Shown here in pieces: positions 32,474 through 41,015 of a stretch of DNA of 64,000 nt (the stretch's first letter is position 1; each line of letters opens with the position of its first letter). The DNA lies in the NCBI RefSeq assembly GCF_000482465.1, contig NZ_AXVJ01000056.1:25126-89125 (forward strand), written 5' to 3'. Source of the DNA: Runella limosa DSM 17973 (lineage in GTDB: Bacteria > Bacteroidota > Bacteroidia > Cytophagales > Spirosomataceae). Both the position numbers and the translations under genes were made by a program. Below the pieces are notes generated by a model. It was not told where the DNA came from. It did not search any database and saw nothing but the letters and a program-made list of their open reading frames with translations.

Positions 32474-33135
32474 GTGGTTAAATTTTGAGTTTTTAAGAAA
32501 TCCACCCCGCTACGGACAGACAGAAAAAAGCGCTCTGTTTTTTCAGAGTTTAAATGGGCATCCTCCGACGTAAAAACAGCTTCTAAAGCGCCTATTATTG
32601 TCTCTAATTCGCCAATGTACAGCGGCTTATTACTGCTCAAAGTGTTAAGGATTCGGTCATATTCTTTAATTGAGAAACTTTCGGCCAACTTGCTTTCCAT
32701 CATTCCTTTGATAAAATCTAAGGCTGATTTTACTATTGACATACCTGCCTTTTCCTTAGTTTGGTTAGCCATTAATTTTGCTTTTTCTAACGCGCCTTTC
32801 GCCTCGTTTTTCTGAGCTTCGTGCCGCTCTTTTATGGAATTGGTAATCATTCCCATTACTCTATCCCAGTTGCTTACCGCCAAAAACATGGCAATGTTCG
32901 TGTAACTTTGGGTGGTGTCGTTGGGATTTGCCGTGTCAACGTACAGCCGCTCCAACAAAAAGCGAATCCGTAGTAAGGCTGAATAGGCGGCGTCACGGAC
33001 TGGATAGGTTGCAATGAGTTGATTCAGCTTTTCTTCAATTTCCTCGGGTGTGGCTTCTTCGTACGTTTTGATGGGCTGGCGTGGTAGGCAATGGCCATTT
33101 TCGTCCAATTGGACGGTAGCTAATACAGTTTTCAT
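32470..33135 (-). CDS. Hypothetical helical protein of the ATPase gene group
   Basis: 221 residues, soluble and helical throughout (EEATPEEIEEKLNQLIATY, IRFLLERLYVD, GALEKAKLMANQTKEKAG). No motifs recognised. Coupled to the 290-residue gene by ATGA overlap and 8 nt downstream of the 153-residue gene. Confidence 0.68.
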   Translation of the reverse strand: MKTVLATVQLDENGHCLPRQPIKTYEEATPEEIEEKLNQLIATYPVRDAAYSALLRIRFLLERLYVDTANPNDTTQSYTNIAMFLAVSNWDRVMGMITNSIKERHEAQKNEAKGALEKAKLMANQTKEKAGMSIVKSALDFIKGMMESKLAESFSIKEYDRILNTLSSNKPLYIGELETIIGALEAVFTSEDAHLNSEKTERFFLSVRSGVDFLKTQNLTT

Positions 33136-33143
33136 GGTGTAGG

Positions 33144-33605
33144 TTAGTGGCTAAGGCCATTTTTACGTAAAATTTCCGCAAAGCAATTTTCTACAGCGTC
33201 TCTACTCCATGACGTGAAGTTAAACAACCCTTTTTTTGCGTGACTTTCAACCGTAAATTCCAACATTTCTTCGATGGCTGCTTGTAGGCGTTGAGTCTTT
33301 TCTGCTTCTCGCTCATACGCTTCTTTGTATGGGTTAGGGGGAGCAGGCTGCTCTTGCGGAAAGTTTTGCATTGTCACAGGTGAAGCCGCTGGCAAAACAG
33401 GGGCAGAAACAGGGGTGGGATAGTTTTCCGTTTGCATGATTTTTTCTCGGTTATCAAAAATGTAAGTCGTGTACGATAGCAAGTTTTCAAACCCATGCGT
33501 TCGATATTCTTGCACCAGTTCAATGTGCTGTTCGCGCTTGATTCTAATTGTGGTATCGTTGCTTGAATTACCGTTTTTTGGAGGAGCGTTAGGGGTATCT
33601 TTCAT
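33144..33605 (-). CDS. First gene of the middle operon, hypothetical
   Basis: 153 residues from the ATG at 33605 (MKDTPNAPPKNGNSS). A short RHH-like stretch (TTIRIKREQHIELVQEYRT, about 20-38) precedes a helix, a Pro-rich linker (TPVSAPVLPAASPV) and a coiled C-terminal helix (EREAEKTQRLQAAIEEML). A longer reading from a TTG at 33614 is possible. It heads the operon that includes the ATPase, just downstream of an inverted repeat at 33645-33672 that may be its operator; autoregulation by the RHH-like part is conceivable. Confidence 0.68.
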   Translation of the reverse strand: MKDTPNAPPKNGNSSNDTTIRIKREQHIELVQEYRTHGFENLLSYTTYIFDNREKIMQTENYPTPVSAPVLPAASPVTMQNFPQEQPAPPNPYKEAYEREAEKTQRLQAAIEEMLEFTVESHAKKGLFNFTSWSRDAVENCFAEILRKNGLSH

Positions 33606-33644
33606 TGTATGCAAAAAGTGTGTATATTTCGGTTACTTCGCTTA

Positions 33645-33672
33645 TTTCGAGTATAAGGGCGGTTACTCGAAA
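33645..33672. promoter_or_regulatory. Inverted repeat, probable operator of the middle operon
   Basis: TTTCGAGTA (33645-33653) and TACTCGAAA (33664-33672), perfect 9-bp arms with 10-bp spacer, centred about 54 bp upstream of the start codon at 33605. Nearby CGGTTACTTCG and CGGTTACTCG form an additional direct repeat. Confidence 0.55.
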
Positions 33673-33779
33673 AATCACTGTTTTGGAGAAGAATGGTGTG
33701 GATATATGCTTACGCCCTTATTTTCAATGAGATAAAGGTAATTCCTTCCCATTTTATACACAATATGCAGCTTATATAC

Positions 33780-33834
33780 GCCAATGTATTACCAATGTAA
33801 TGGCAATGTTATGGCAGTAGATTACCAATCTACA
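33780..33834. repeat. Five tandem 11-bp iteron-like repeats
   Basis: Contiguous 11-mers at 33780, 33791, 33802, 33813 and 33824 with the common core CCAATGTA (variants GCAATGTT, GCAGTAGA, CCAATCTA). They lie in the divergent gap between the middle operon and the rightward 77-residue gene, which has no other gene. One-helical-turn spacing places the cores on one DNA face, as in replication iterons or cooperative activator sites. Confidence 0.6.
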
Positions 33835-33891
33835 CTGTATGCAACTCCAAAAAATTTGTAAAAATTTTGGACTTTTTCCCCTTCAAATTCT

Positions 33892-34125
33892 ATGTCGAAT
33901 AATCTCAAAAGAAACAAGCAATACGCCTGTTATTCGCGCACTCAAATTGCCCAGTTTTACAATAAGAATTACAAGACTTTTCAGAAGATGTTGCAAGAAT
34001 CAGGGTTTGCCGAAAAGTACCCGGACTTTATGAAGCCCTGCGTCAAAATCTACTACAAAGACAAGCCCTGTTTTGAGGAGTTTTTTGGGCCATCAGCATG
34101 GGACGAGTACTTGAAACTTGCATAA
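33892..34125 (+). CDS. Small HTH-like protein, only rightward gene in the middle of the element
   Basis: 77 residues. CYSRTQIAQFYNKNYKTFQKML (about 13-34) has helix-turn-helix spacing, followed by YYKDKPCFEEFFGPS. It is transcribed opposite to its neighbours, is preceded by the 11-bp repeat array and ends at a strong terminator. A likely control protein, for example the late or middle-operon switch binding those repeats. No family recognised. Confidence 0.68.
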   Translation: MSNNLKRNKQYACYSRTQIAQFYNKNYKTFQKMLQESGFAEKYPDFMKPCVKIYYKDKPCFEEFFGPSAWDEYLKLA

Positions 34126-34128
34126 GAA

Positions 34129-34161
34129 GAAAGCCCGTCAGTTTGTTGCTGACGGGCTTTC
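34129..34161. terminator. Bidirectional terminator between converging genes
   Basis: Perfect 13-bp stem GAAAGCCCGTCAG (34129-34141) / CTGACGGGCTTTC (34149-34161), 7-nt loop, TTTTTA after it on the plus strand and an A/T-rich flank on the other. It ends both the rightward 77-residue gene and the leftward replication operon. Confidence 0.88.
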
Positions 34162-34176
34162 TTTTTATAAATAGCT

Positions 34177-34407
34177 TTATCGCTGATGTAGTGTAAAGTG
34201 GCCTATTTTATGACGATGTTCCACTCTGTTTGCTACGATGTAATGAATTGCTTCCACAATACACACATCTACGTCTTCACTTTCAAACTTTTTTAACTTA
34301 TTACTGAGGTACAACACATTTGTCCGTCTTTTACTTGAATAGGTAATCGTAAAATTGGCTCCAATCGTTTCTAATTGAAGCTTTACTAGGGTGTCATAAT
34401 GTTTCAT
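34177..34407 (-). CDS. Small hypothetical protein, last gene of the replication operon
   Basis: 76 residues (MKHYDTLVKLQLETIGANF), beta-alpha pattern, His-rich end (HRHKIGHFTLHQR). No family recognised. Confidence 0.6.
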   Translation of the reverse strand: MKHYDTLVKLQLETIGANFTITYSSKRRTNVLYLSNKLKKFESEDVDVCIVEAIHYIVANRVEHRHKIGHFTLHQR

Positions 34408-34427
34408 TGTCTAAAACGCTTTAAAGG

Positions 34428-34691
34428 TTATTTAATAAAGTCTTTGAATCCCATTTTTGTGTAAATCTCGCTGTTGTAATCAAATGCTCCTTTGCAGCGA
34501 TTATGAGCCTTCCTGTTTGGCCCCTCCGTTGAGTGACAAATTTGTTGTGCTTGAAACAACGTCTTTTGAATCACTTCATTGGCTACCTCTGGAAATTGCC
34601 AATGTCCTTTTTTATTGGGCTTAAATGGGCAACTTTGGCAGTGAGCTTTCATTACAGGAAGTGTACTGGCATCAATGTTTTTTTTCTCCAT
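34428..34691 (-). CDS. Small Cys-rich protein
   Basis: 87 residues from ATG 34691 (MEKKNIDASTLPVMKAHCQ). CQSCPF at the start, ICHSTEG in the middle and RCKGAFDY later make a CxxC-C-C set suited to Zn or Fe-S binding. Similar short proteins are frequent in phage early regions. A 34-residue upstream extension overlaps the neighbour and is unlikely. Confidence 0.7.
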   Translation of the reverse strand: MEKKNIDASTLPVMKAHCQSCPFKPNKKGHWQFPEVANEVIQKTLFQAQQICHSTEGPNRKAHNRCKGAFDYNSEIYTKMGFKDFIK

Positions 34692-34692
34692 G

Positions 34693-34905
34693 TTACACCT
34701 CCTCTTGGTTATAAATCTCCCAACCTTCATCCCATTCTGCGCCACTTCGCCCATACCAAAGCATTTCTTCATTGAGATGTAACCCTTTTTCATCTAGCAA
34801 TTGCCCATTACTAGGGCTTCTGTGCAAATACTCTTCGGGGGTAAAGAAACGATGAGTGATAGGCTTGCCATCGTTAAGGGCCTGTTTTGCCTCATATTTA
34901 TTCAT
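34693..34905 (-). CDS. Small phage-type protein, possibly Tad2-like
   Basis: 70 residues: MNKYEAKQALNDGKPITHRF, then MLWYGRSGAEWDEGWEIYN. The opening helix plus GK-V/I-THRFF strand recalls short phage proteins of the DUF2829 kind, some of which sequester nucleotide signals of Thoeris defence. The match is to the pattern only, and assignment is weak. 1 nt from the Cys-rich gene. Confidence 0.6.
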   Translation of the reverse strand: MNKYEAKQALNDGKPITHRFFTPEEYLHRSPSNGQLLDEKGLHLNEEMLWYGRSGAEWDEGWEIYNQEEV

Positions 34906-34916
34906 TTTGACTTTTA

Positions 34917-35150
34917 TCAGGGTTGATTAATAAACTCTTGCCACACTTCAATAAAAGCATCATTTTTCAACGAAATCGCTTTGATTTGAATACACAATGA
35001 TATGATTTTATCCAATTCATCATCAACGGTTAGTCCTCCATTCTCAACCATTTCTCGAACTAGCTCTTCCTTTTCTTTAAGCTCTTCGCTGTACTTTGAG
35101 AGTATTTTACGGGACTCTTGTCTCGTAATCGTGATTTTGTCTTTTGGCAT
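34917..35150 (-). CDS. Small coiled-coil protein
   Basis: 77 residues, one long charged helix (ITRQESRKILSKYSEELKEK) followed by a second helix (LDKIISLCIQIKAISL). Unknown function; co-transcribed with the methyltransferase gene upstream. Confidence 0.6.
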   Translation of the reverse strand: MPKDKITITRQESRKILSKYSEELKEKEELVREMVENGGLTVDDELDKIISLCIQIKAISLKNDAFIEVWQEFINQP

Positions 35151-35161
35151 CTTACTATTTT

Positions 35162-35914
35162 TTAAAACAATTGCAACTGTTTACTTCTTAAATCCTCTTC
35201 AATGGACAACCTGTTGACTTCTGACAAAAAACGGGCTTGGGCATTATTAAAATGATACTCGTTGTTCTCAAATCCATAATACTCAAAACCGTTTTTGTAA
35301 CAGGCTATCTTCAAACTACCCGAACCCTCGTGGGTATCAAGGATAATTTGCCCCGTTGTTGCGTATTCTTTTAGCAGGTATTCGTACAGTTTTACAGGCT
35401 TTTGGCACTCATGGATTCTTTTCTCATTTAGCGCTTTGTTGCCTTCTTGCGTCAGGGCCATTCTGATGTCCTTAGAGCAGTACTTTCCTTGCATGAATCC
35501 GCTCCACAAGTAATAAACTACATCGGTTCTTTGGTTGAACGATTGGTAGGCTATCTCAACGCTAAATTGGTCTGTGTTACCATTGAGTTTGTCCCATACA
35601 ATCATTCCTCCCGTCAGTTGTGGATAATAGTTGGCACCAAAAACGATTTGATTTTTGCTCACTCGAAACAATTCATCAAAGTACGCTTGAGGCTCTTTCT
35701 GAGTATCCCAATCAGAATGTTGATATTTGGCTCGTTTGATGGGCAAGTACTTCCCATTTGATTGTTTTACCTTGTCCATTTTCAGTGATGGCTTACTCGC
35801 TCCGATACCGTAACGAATATCACAAATGGCAAGGTCAAAGAATTTATCAGGAAAGAGCTGCATCCCTTCCACATTATCCATCAAAAGACTTTGGCATTTA
35901 TCTGGCGTCATCAT
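35162..35914 (-). CDS. DNA amino-methyltransferase (beta-type N6-adenine/N4-cytosine)
   Basis: 250 residues. The catalytic motif comes first, DLAICDIRYGIGASKP (about 28-43), a variant with Asp-Ile-Arg-Tyr in place of Asp-Pro-Pro-Tyr. A target-recognition region follows (VFGANYYPQLTGGMIVWDK), and the SAM-binding motif comes last, ILDTHEGSGSLKIACYKNG (about 195-213). This is the beta order typical of solitary phage methylases. It probably modifies the element's own DNA against restriction; no restriction partner is nearby. Whether the altered motif is active is open. Confidence 0.82.
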   Translation of the reverse strand: MMTPDKCQSLLMDNVEGMQLFPDKFFDLAICDIRYGIGASKPSLKMDKVKQSNGKYLPIKRAKYQHSDWDTQKEPQAYFDELFRVSKNQIVFGANYYPQLTGGMIVWDKLNGNTDQFSVEIAYQSFNQRTDVVYYLWSGFMQGKYCSKDIRMALTQEGNKALNEKRIHECQKPVKLYEYLLKEYATTGQIILDTHEGSGSLKIACYKNGFEYYGFENNEYHFNNAQARFLSEVNRLSIEEDLRSKQLQLF

Positions 35915-36351
35915 AATGGCAATTGCAATTGATTCTCGTTGTAGATTAAAGGCTCAATTGACTCAATGCCTTCCCAGTCGAAATCAGCGCCTGTTAATTC
36001 TTCACCTCTACTGATTTTCTCGAAAATTCCCATTTCCGCTTCTTCACAAACAAACTTTTTGCTTCTCAACAGGCAATTAATTAGGCTTATGGCATAGCCA
36101 TAGGGCATTATGTAACTATTCCAATACTTTGAACCACTCCATCTAATTGCTCTGTAAACTTTAAAATAGATTTGTTCAAACAACACTACACGCCCACCTC
36201 CATACGTATTTTCAAAATAAAACTTTGTACTCCATTCCTTATCACACCAATCAATGCTTTTAAGGTTGAGATAATCATCTATCTCTAACCCCGCTATTGT
36301 GCCTGTTGGAGAACCGAACCTGTCATTTTCAAGTATATAAACTTTGACCAT
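35911..36351 (-). CDS. Hypothetical protein between clamp and methylase
   Basis: 146 residues from ATG 36351 (MVKVYILENDRFGSPTG). Mixed alpha/beta with many aromatic residues (KYWNSYIMPYGYAISL), ending NENQLQLPL; the final QLQLPL resembles a short clamp-binding QLxLF-type peptide, which is noteworthy next to the clamp gene. ATGA overlap with the methylase gene. No family recognised. Confidence 0.65.
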   Translation of the reverse strand: MVKVYILENDRFGSPTGTIAGLEIDDYLNLKSIDWCDKEWSTKFYFENTYGGGRVVLFEQIYFKVYRAIRWSGSKYWNSYIMPYGYAISLINCLLRSKKFVCEEAEMGIFEKISRGEELTGADFDWEGIESIEPLIYNENQLQLPL

Positions 36352-36352
36352 T

Positions 36353-37471
36353 TTAGTAGGTGTTGGACATGATGGGAATTTGTAAAATGAAGCCTGCACT
36401 ATGCTCCCACAACACCGCTCGGTTGGGTTGCACATATTTCAAGTTTACGACTTCTTTGTTGGTATGGCTCAATATTGACGACAATACCGCTGCATGAAGG
36501 GCAAGGCTTATTTTTTCTTGGGCTTCGCTTTCCAAATCAACGACTTCACCAGCTTTGCACTCAAACCCAATATCCTCTGCCGTAATTTCAATAAAGCTAT
36601 GATTTACATCTACTGTGACAAGCTTTGTCACCTCATTGACGAACAACAAAGCTCGGTCAACCGAATGCTTTAGCAGGTCACTGTCCACCTTGACGCTCTT
36701 CAATCCCCCTGGTACCGCATTTCTCCAATTTGGGTAATTTGCATCAATTTTACGGGCGCAAATTTCAATTTCGCCAACCTCAAACCACTGGTTTTTGTCA
36801 TCACTGTACGCCTCCACGTCTTCGTCAGCGTTTAATCCTGATACAATCTTCATTGATTCGGCATTGACAATTTCACTTTTAGGTTCATACACTTCAAACG
36901 AATCTTTCAACTCGTAGTTTGAAAGGATACTTCCATCACTGGCCGTCATTTCAAGTTGTTTCCCTGCTTCTACATAAACTCCTTTCATTGCTGGCCGTGC
37001 ATCATCATTCCCACAAGCAAACACGACACTTGAAACGGCCTCTTTGAACTTTGCATGACTACACTGAAACCACTCCGATTTGGCTTCCGAATCGGGAAAT
37101 TTGGCGAAACCAACAGGGTCATGGCCTTTGATTTCATAAGTACCTTCTTTTGCTTTAATTTCCAACAGAAAATCGTTTTCGTCGTACTTCAGTTTTACTT
37201 TTTGGTCGGATAGCTGGCCCATTAATGCCACCATTTTTTTATACGGAAGGCACATTGAAAACGTTTCTGACGAATCAGCTTCAATTCTACTTCTGACGAA
37301 GTTGATGCCGTTTGTGGTCGTGAGCAACATCCGACTTTCTTCAACTTCAATAAGTACATTATTTGACAGTGGGAATAAGTCGGGCTTGTCTGAAATCGCT
37401 CCAATGTGTTTTTTGAGCGTTTTGGCAAATTCTGAGGGTGATACTGGAAGTTTGAAAGTTTTGATTGACAT
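36353..37471 (-). CDS. DnaN-like DNA sliding clamp (polymerase III beta)
   Basis: 372 residues, the usual length of bacterial beta clamps, with three tandem clamp-fold domains (about 1-125, 126-245, 246-372). Recognisable pieces: an early VSPSEFAKTLKKHIGAI helix, domain-2 opening FKEAVSSVVFACGNDDARPAMKGVYVE (matching the F..A...v.fA.s.d..rp.L.GV.le pattern) and TASDGSILSNYEL. It would encircle DNA and tether polymerases. Clamps are rare in elements of this size, especially ones with rolling-circle Rep. It is divergent, so it may recruit host polymerase selectively to element DNA. Confidence 0.85.
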   Translation of the reverse strand: MSIKTFKLPVSPSEFAKTLKKHIGAISDKPDLFPLSNNVLIEVEESRMLLTTTNGINFVRSRIEADSSETFSMCLPYKKMVALMGQLSDQKVKLKYDENDFLLEIKAKEGTYEIKGHDPVGFAKFPDSEAKSEWFQCSHAKFKEAVSSVVFACGNDDARPAMKGVYVEAGKQLEMTASDGSILSNYELKDSFEVYEPKSEIVNAESMKIVSGLNADEDVEAYSDDKNQWFEVGEIEICARKIDANYPNWRNAVPGGLKSVKVDSDLLKHSVDRALLFVNEVTKLVTVDVNHSFIEITAEDIGFECKAGEVVDLESEAQEKISLALHAAVLSSILSHTNKEVVNLKYVQPNRAVLWEHSAGFILQIPIMSNTY

Positions 37472-37476
37472 GATGG

Positions 37477-38697
37477 TTATGTATTTTTGATAGTTTCGGT
37501 GAATACGTCGATCGACTTTATTATTTGCATTGCCACATAGTGAACAATGGCATTACCGTAGGCTTTTATGGATTCGTTTCGGTGGTTTGAAACGGTAATT
37601 CCAACCAGTTTGGCGGGAAACCCATCATTTCGGCCACAAATCGGGGATTGAGTTGGGAAATCAACAAACCATTCTCGGGGTTCATTTCCATAATCTCCCC
37701 TACCAGTGTGTTCCTTCCCGCTTGGCTCGGGGGCAACATGGAGTTTTGTCCATCTTGTTCCGTTGGCGTCGCCATCATTGTTTTGACCACCCCGACTAAA
37801 TCTTTTCCGTGTCCCCGCTCCGTTACTGCGGGGCTGTTGTAGTTGCTCCCTCCTTCGGATGCTGTTGGCGTCGGGAGCATTGACAGGGGTATGAACACGG
37901 CTTTCCCGTTTTGATTGATTTTTAGGCCGTCGGTTATTGGAGTCGGTAGCATTACTTGGTTGTGGGCTATTTGCTCCCGTAGATTTCCCGAACGTGTTCT
38001 GTTTTTTCGGCTTCCGTAATTTTTCGATTTCTCGTTTTCTTTGGGCGGAAGCATATCCATTGTGTTGGGGGTTGCCAACAAGTCCATTGATATAATCGCG
38101 TCTAAATCCAACAATCCAGTATCGGTATCTTTCGTGCGGCGCGTTTGTCGATGAAGCTGGAATACACAAAACGATTGGTGTTCCGTCTTCACATTCGGGC
38201 AGTACGTATCCTTCACTTTGAAGCTGTGTGAGAATAATTCCAAGCACTCGTTTTCTTTCTTCCACGATTGTAGAATCGTAACCCTCCTCAAATAAGAGAG
38301 GCGTTTGCCTTTCCATACGTGTGGTACACGTTGGCTCCAAAATACTTGCGAGTCCAGCAACGTTTTCAAGAATAATGACGTTGGGTTTGATTTGCTCAAT
38401 TGCTCGGCGAGTTGCTGGCCACCCATAGCGGTCATCTTCGGTGCCTTTTCTATTGCCTGCAACGCTAAAGGGTTGGCAGGGGAATCCTGCGGTGAGTAAG
38501 TCGATGCTCCCTTCATATTCAGAAAAATCAGAAGTTGTTATGTCGCCAAAACTTTTGGCATTGGGAAAATGATATTTAAGGACTCTTTGGCAGAAGGTTG
38601 ACCATTCGCACCAAGCTACTGTTTCGTAATCCAGCTTTTCGGCAGCTAGTGAAAACCCGCCAATGCCTTCATACAAGCCTATGTGTCGTTTTTTCAT
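37477..38697 (-). CDS. C5-cytosine DNA methyltransferase
   Basis: 406 residues. Motif I LYEGIGGFSLAAEKL (8-22), motif IV GFPCQPFSVAGNRKG with nucleophile Cys 74, motif VI NVIILENVAGL (about 111-121), a variable target domain (about 200-350, low-complexity Asn/Arg/Lys), motif IX-X ending SIKAYGNAIVHYVAMQII. All catalytic motifs are intact. A stand-alone methylase without endonuclease, typical of phage self-protection. Confidence 0.93.
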   Translation of the reverse strand: MKKRHIGLYEGIGGFSLAAEKLDYETVAWCEWSTFCQRVLKYHFPNAKSFGDITTSDFSEYEGSIDLLTAGFPCQPFSVAGNRKGTEDDRYGWPATRRAIEQIKPNVIILENVAGLASILEPTCTTRMERQTPLLFEEGYDSTIVEERKRVLGIILTQLQSEGYVLPECEDGTPIVLCIPASSTNAPHERYRYWIVGFRRDYINGLVGNPQHNGYASAQRKREIEKLRKPKKQNTFGKSTGANSPQPSNATDSNNRRPKNQSKRESRVHTPVNAPDANSIRRREQLQQPRSNGAGTRKRFSRGGQNNDGDANGTRWTKLHVAPEPSGKEHTGRGDYGNEPREWFVDFPTQSPICGRNDGFPAKLVGITVSNHRNESIKAYGNAIVHYVAMQIIKSIDVFTETIKNT

Positions 38698-39041
38698 TGG
38701 GTTTTGATTCGTTCAATTACATGGCAGATAGATACATCGAGTAGTTGGGTATCCCAATTGATGTTTTTATTCTTATACATGGTTTTGATGATGGTATCAA
38801 ATTCCTCTGCTTTCTCGTACCCAACATCCATCATCTTTATCCAAGGTTTGATTTTAGCCAGTGTTAGGGTCACTACTTCTATAATCACGATGTTTGAATG
38901 AAGCTGCTTTTTCAAGTACACGGTTTTCTTTGCCCCTGCGAAGTGTTTCTTGGGCTGATGGAGACGAACAGTTGTGAAAATGTTACACTCCAATTTGTTA
39001 TTCCAGTTATGGCTAAAAAGTAGGCTTTCGTAAATAGTCAT
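38694..39041 (-). CDS. Hypothetical protein
   Basis: 115 residues; a basic central strand-rich part (FTTVRLHQPKKHFAGAKKTV, KKQLHSNIVIIEVVTLTLAK) and helical C terminus. ATGA overlaps with both neighbours show coupling between Rep-side genes and the C5 methylase. No family recognised. Confidence 0.65.
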   Translation of the reverse strand: MTIYESLLFSHNWNNKLECNIFTTVRLHQPKKHFAGAKKTVYLKKQLHSNIVIIEVVTLTLAKIKPWIKMMDVGYEKAEEFDTIIKTMYKNKNINWDTQLLDVSICHVIERIKTQ

Positions 39042-39283
39042 GGTTGGGTAGTAAGTGTTAGTTGTTCTATTCCTGCGATTTTACACGCTTTGAAAAGGGC
39101 TGGCATGAAGGTATTCCAAGACTCGGCCATCCAAGGATAAGCAAGGTGTAGCTTAATCCACCAGTCAGGCTCTCGAAGTCGGTCAGGATATATCCGCAAT
39201 TGCCGTTTTGGGTTACGAATCTCTCCGTCTGGAAATACTTGCCAATCACCGTAGGTCGCTACGGCCTCTGATGGCTTAGGCAT
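39038..39283 (-). CDS. Small hypothetical protein downstream of Rep
   Basis: 81 residues, Trp/Pro-rich (YGDWQVFPDGEIRNPKRQLR, DWWIKLHLAYPWMAESWN). 9 nt after the Rep gene and ATGA-coupled to the next one. Possibly a Rep accessory; function unknown. Confidence 0.65.
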   Translation of the reverse strand: MPKPSEAVATYGDWQVFPDGEIRNPKRQLRIYPDRLREPDWWIKLHLAYPWMAESWNTFMPALFKACKIAGIEQLTLTTQP

Positions 39284-39292
39284 GAGTTCATT

Positions 39293-40897
39293 TTAGGCGG
39301 CTTGTTGGAGAGATTCGGGCGAATAAAGCGTATTGAACACCGTCTCATAATGTGCTTTGTATTCCTCCCACAGCTCAGGCGAATATTTTTGTAGATAATC
39401 CTTTTGGGTTTCTCGAAGTGGGATAACTCGATTTGAATCTTGCGAAGCGAACAAAGGCCCTGCTTTGGCGGTAGCGTCTTTGATTTCTTGCTCGGTTACT
39501 TCCTGTTTTTCAAGGATTTCGAGGTATTTGACGGCTATTTTCTTTTCTTCAAACCACTTTCTTTCGGTCATTTCTTGGAAAACGTGTTCTACCTCTCTGT
39601 CTTGGTAAGCGTACTGAGGATTCCCGAACAAATCTTGGCTTACTTCTACCCGAAACGTTTGCATACGTGTTGATGTAACACGGTAAGTATTCCAAGCCTC
39701 GGTGTAAGTCTTGAGGGCTATCATGTATGGACACGGCTTAGTTCCAGGCGCTTTCAAAATCTCTGCTGCGCCCCAAATACGCCCATGCAATTTTCTATTT
39801 TCAAATTGGGGTTGAAACTCTACTCTCTCTGGTATCTCAGAAGTGCCCCAAACGGGGTCATTTTGTACACGAATTGTCTCCAAATAGTACTTGCCAGCTT
39901 CGTTGATAACCTCCCATTTTACCAACTCTCCTTGCGTGTCTGGAGCTTCTATTGTCAATCGACCAGTGCTTTTATTCCTTGTCACTTTTTGGTCTTTGTG
40001 AACTACTGGAGCAACGAGTACAGGAGCTTTCGTGAAATATTTACACACATAGGCTGTCAATTTCTTGATATTCTGAATGGAATGAATATCAGTACTATTG
40101 GGGTCTGTCCAATCGTTTTCTACACCTTTACGGTGAGCTTCTTTCTGACGCTGATTTTCCTTGTTTTTAAGCTCTTTGATGGCTTTTGGATTGAGACGTT
40201 TTCCCTCGCTTTTGGCACGTTCTTTCTCTTTTTTGAGGCGTTTTTCCCACATTTCGTTACGAAATACAAATCCGTCTTCATAGATGTACTTTTGGATTCT
40301 ACGATAACAATTGACATACTCGTAAGGCATTGAATTTAGGTGCTTGTTCCATATCTGACGAAGGCGAACGGCGGGGATACCTCTGTCCATCAAAACGTGA
40401 AAGTGTAGGTTCCCATTCTGTTGCGTTTCGGCGACCCATACGTAACACTTTACGCTCCAATTCCGAATCATTTCCTGCATGAATGGGGTGAAAATATCCC
40501 TCTTAATGTCGTTGTCACAGTGCATTTGCTTCGCAGGGAGCGTAAGGGTCACAAAAGTGGGATACACTTGGTTCAGTGGCTTTTCTTGGCCCTTTACGAA
40601 AGGGAAAGCCATCGTCGTGTTCAGTTCAATTGCCGTGAGTAGGTTCTCCAAAATCCCCTTCACATTTCTTCTCGTTGCATCGCTCATGTACCCGTTATAG
40701 CCGTTCTCATTGGCCTTCTCCAAATTGGCCAAGCTGTTAGTATTTGTTTGGGTTGGGCGAGTAGTCGAACTCACAAACTTCCCATAGGTCACAATTGCAT
40801 GAGGCTTAAACTTAGCCATTCTCATAAACTGGAGAGAGGGTTCAGATTTCAATAGCTCTCTGCTTGTTTTTGCCGTGGTAGAAGTTGTCGTTTTCAT
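39293..40897 (-). CDS. HUH rolling-circle replication initiator (Rep)
   Basis: 534 residues. Motif 1 TFVTLTLPAKQ (about 113-123), HUH motif 2 NGNLHFHVLMDRG (about 162-174) and motif 3 TAYVCKYFTK (about 278-287) with two Tyr spaced by three, as in Rep proteins of Bacteroidota plasmids and ssDNA phages. Such enzymes nick the origin, stay attached through Tyr and start rolling-circle synthesis. The C-terminal 200 residues have no recognisable helicase motifs, so a host or element helicase is needed. An HUH Rep is normal for genomes of 5-15 kb and unusual for one of 47 kb. Confidence 0.88.
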   Translation of the reverse strand: MKTTTSTTAKTSRELLKSEPSLQFMRMAKFKPHAIVTYGKFVSSTTRPTQTNTNSLANLEKANENGYNGYMSDATRRNVKGILENLLTAIELNTTMAFPFVKGQEKPLNQVYPTFVTLTLPAKQMHCDNDIKRDIFTPFMQEMIRNWSVKCYVWVAETQQNGNLHFHVLMDRGIPAVRLRQIWNKHLNSMPYEYVNCYRRIQKYIYEDGFVFRNEMWEKRLKKEKERAKSEGKRLNPKAIKELKNKENQRQKEAHRKGVENDWTDPNSTDIHSIQNIKKLTAYVCKYFTKAPVLVAPVVHKDQKVTRNKSTGRLTIEAPDTQGELVKWEVINEAGKYYLETIRVQNDPVWGTSEIPERVEFQPQFENRKLHGRIWGAAEILKAPGTKPCPYMIALKTYTEAWNTYRVTSTRMQTFRVEVSQDLFGNPQYAYQDREVEHVFQEMTERKWFEEKKIAVKYLEILEKQEVTEQEIKDATAKAGPLFASQDSNRVIPLRETQKDYLQKYSPELWEEYKAHYETVFNTLYSPESLQQAA

Positions 40898-41015
40898 TGT
40901 TGTAAGGAGAAGTTTTGAAAGGGGTTTTTTAGACCCTCATATTGTAAAAAGTGCGTTTCCAGCGTTTTAGAGGGGGTATTTTGCAGAACCGACGTTTAGA
41001 TAAACCAATTTGGGC

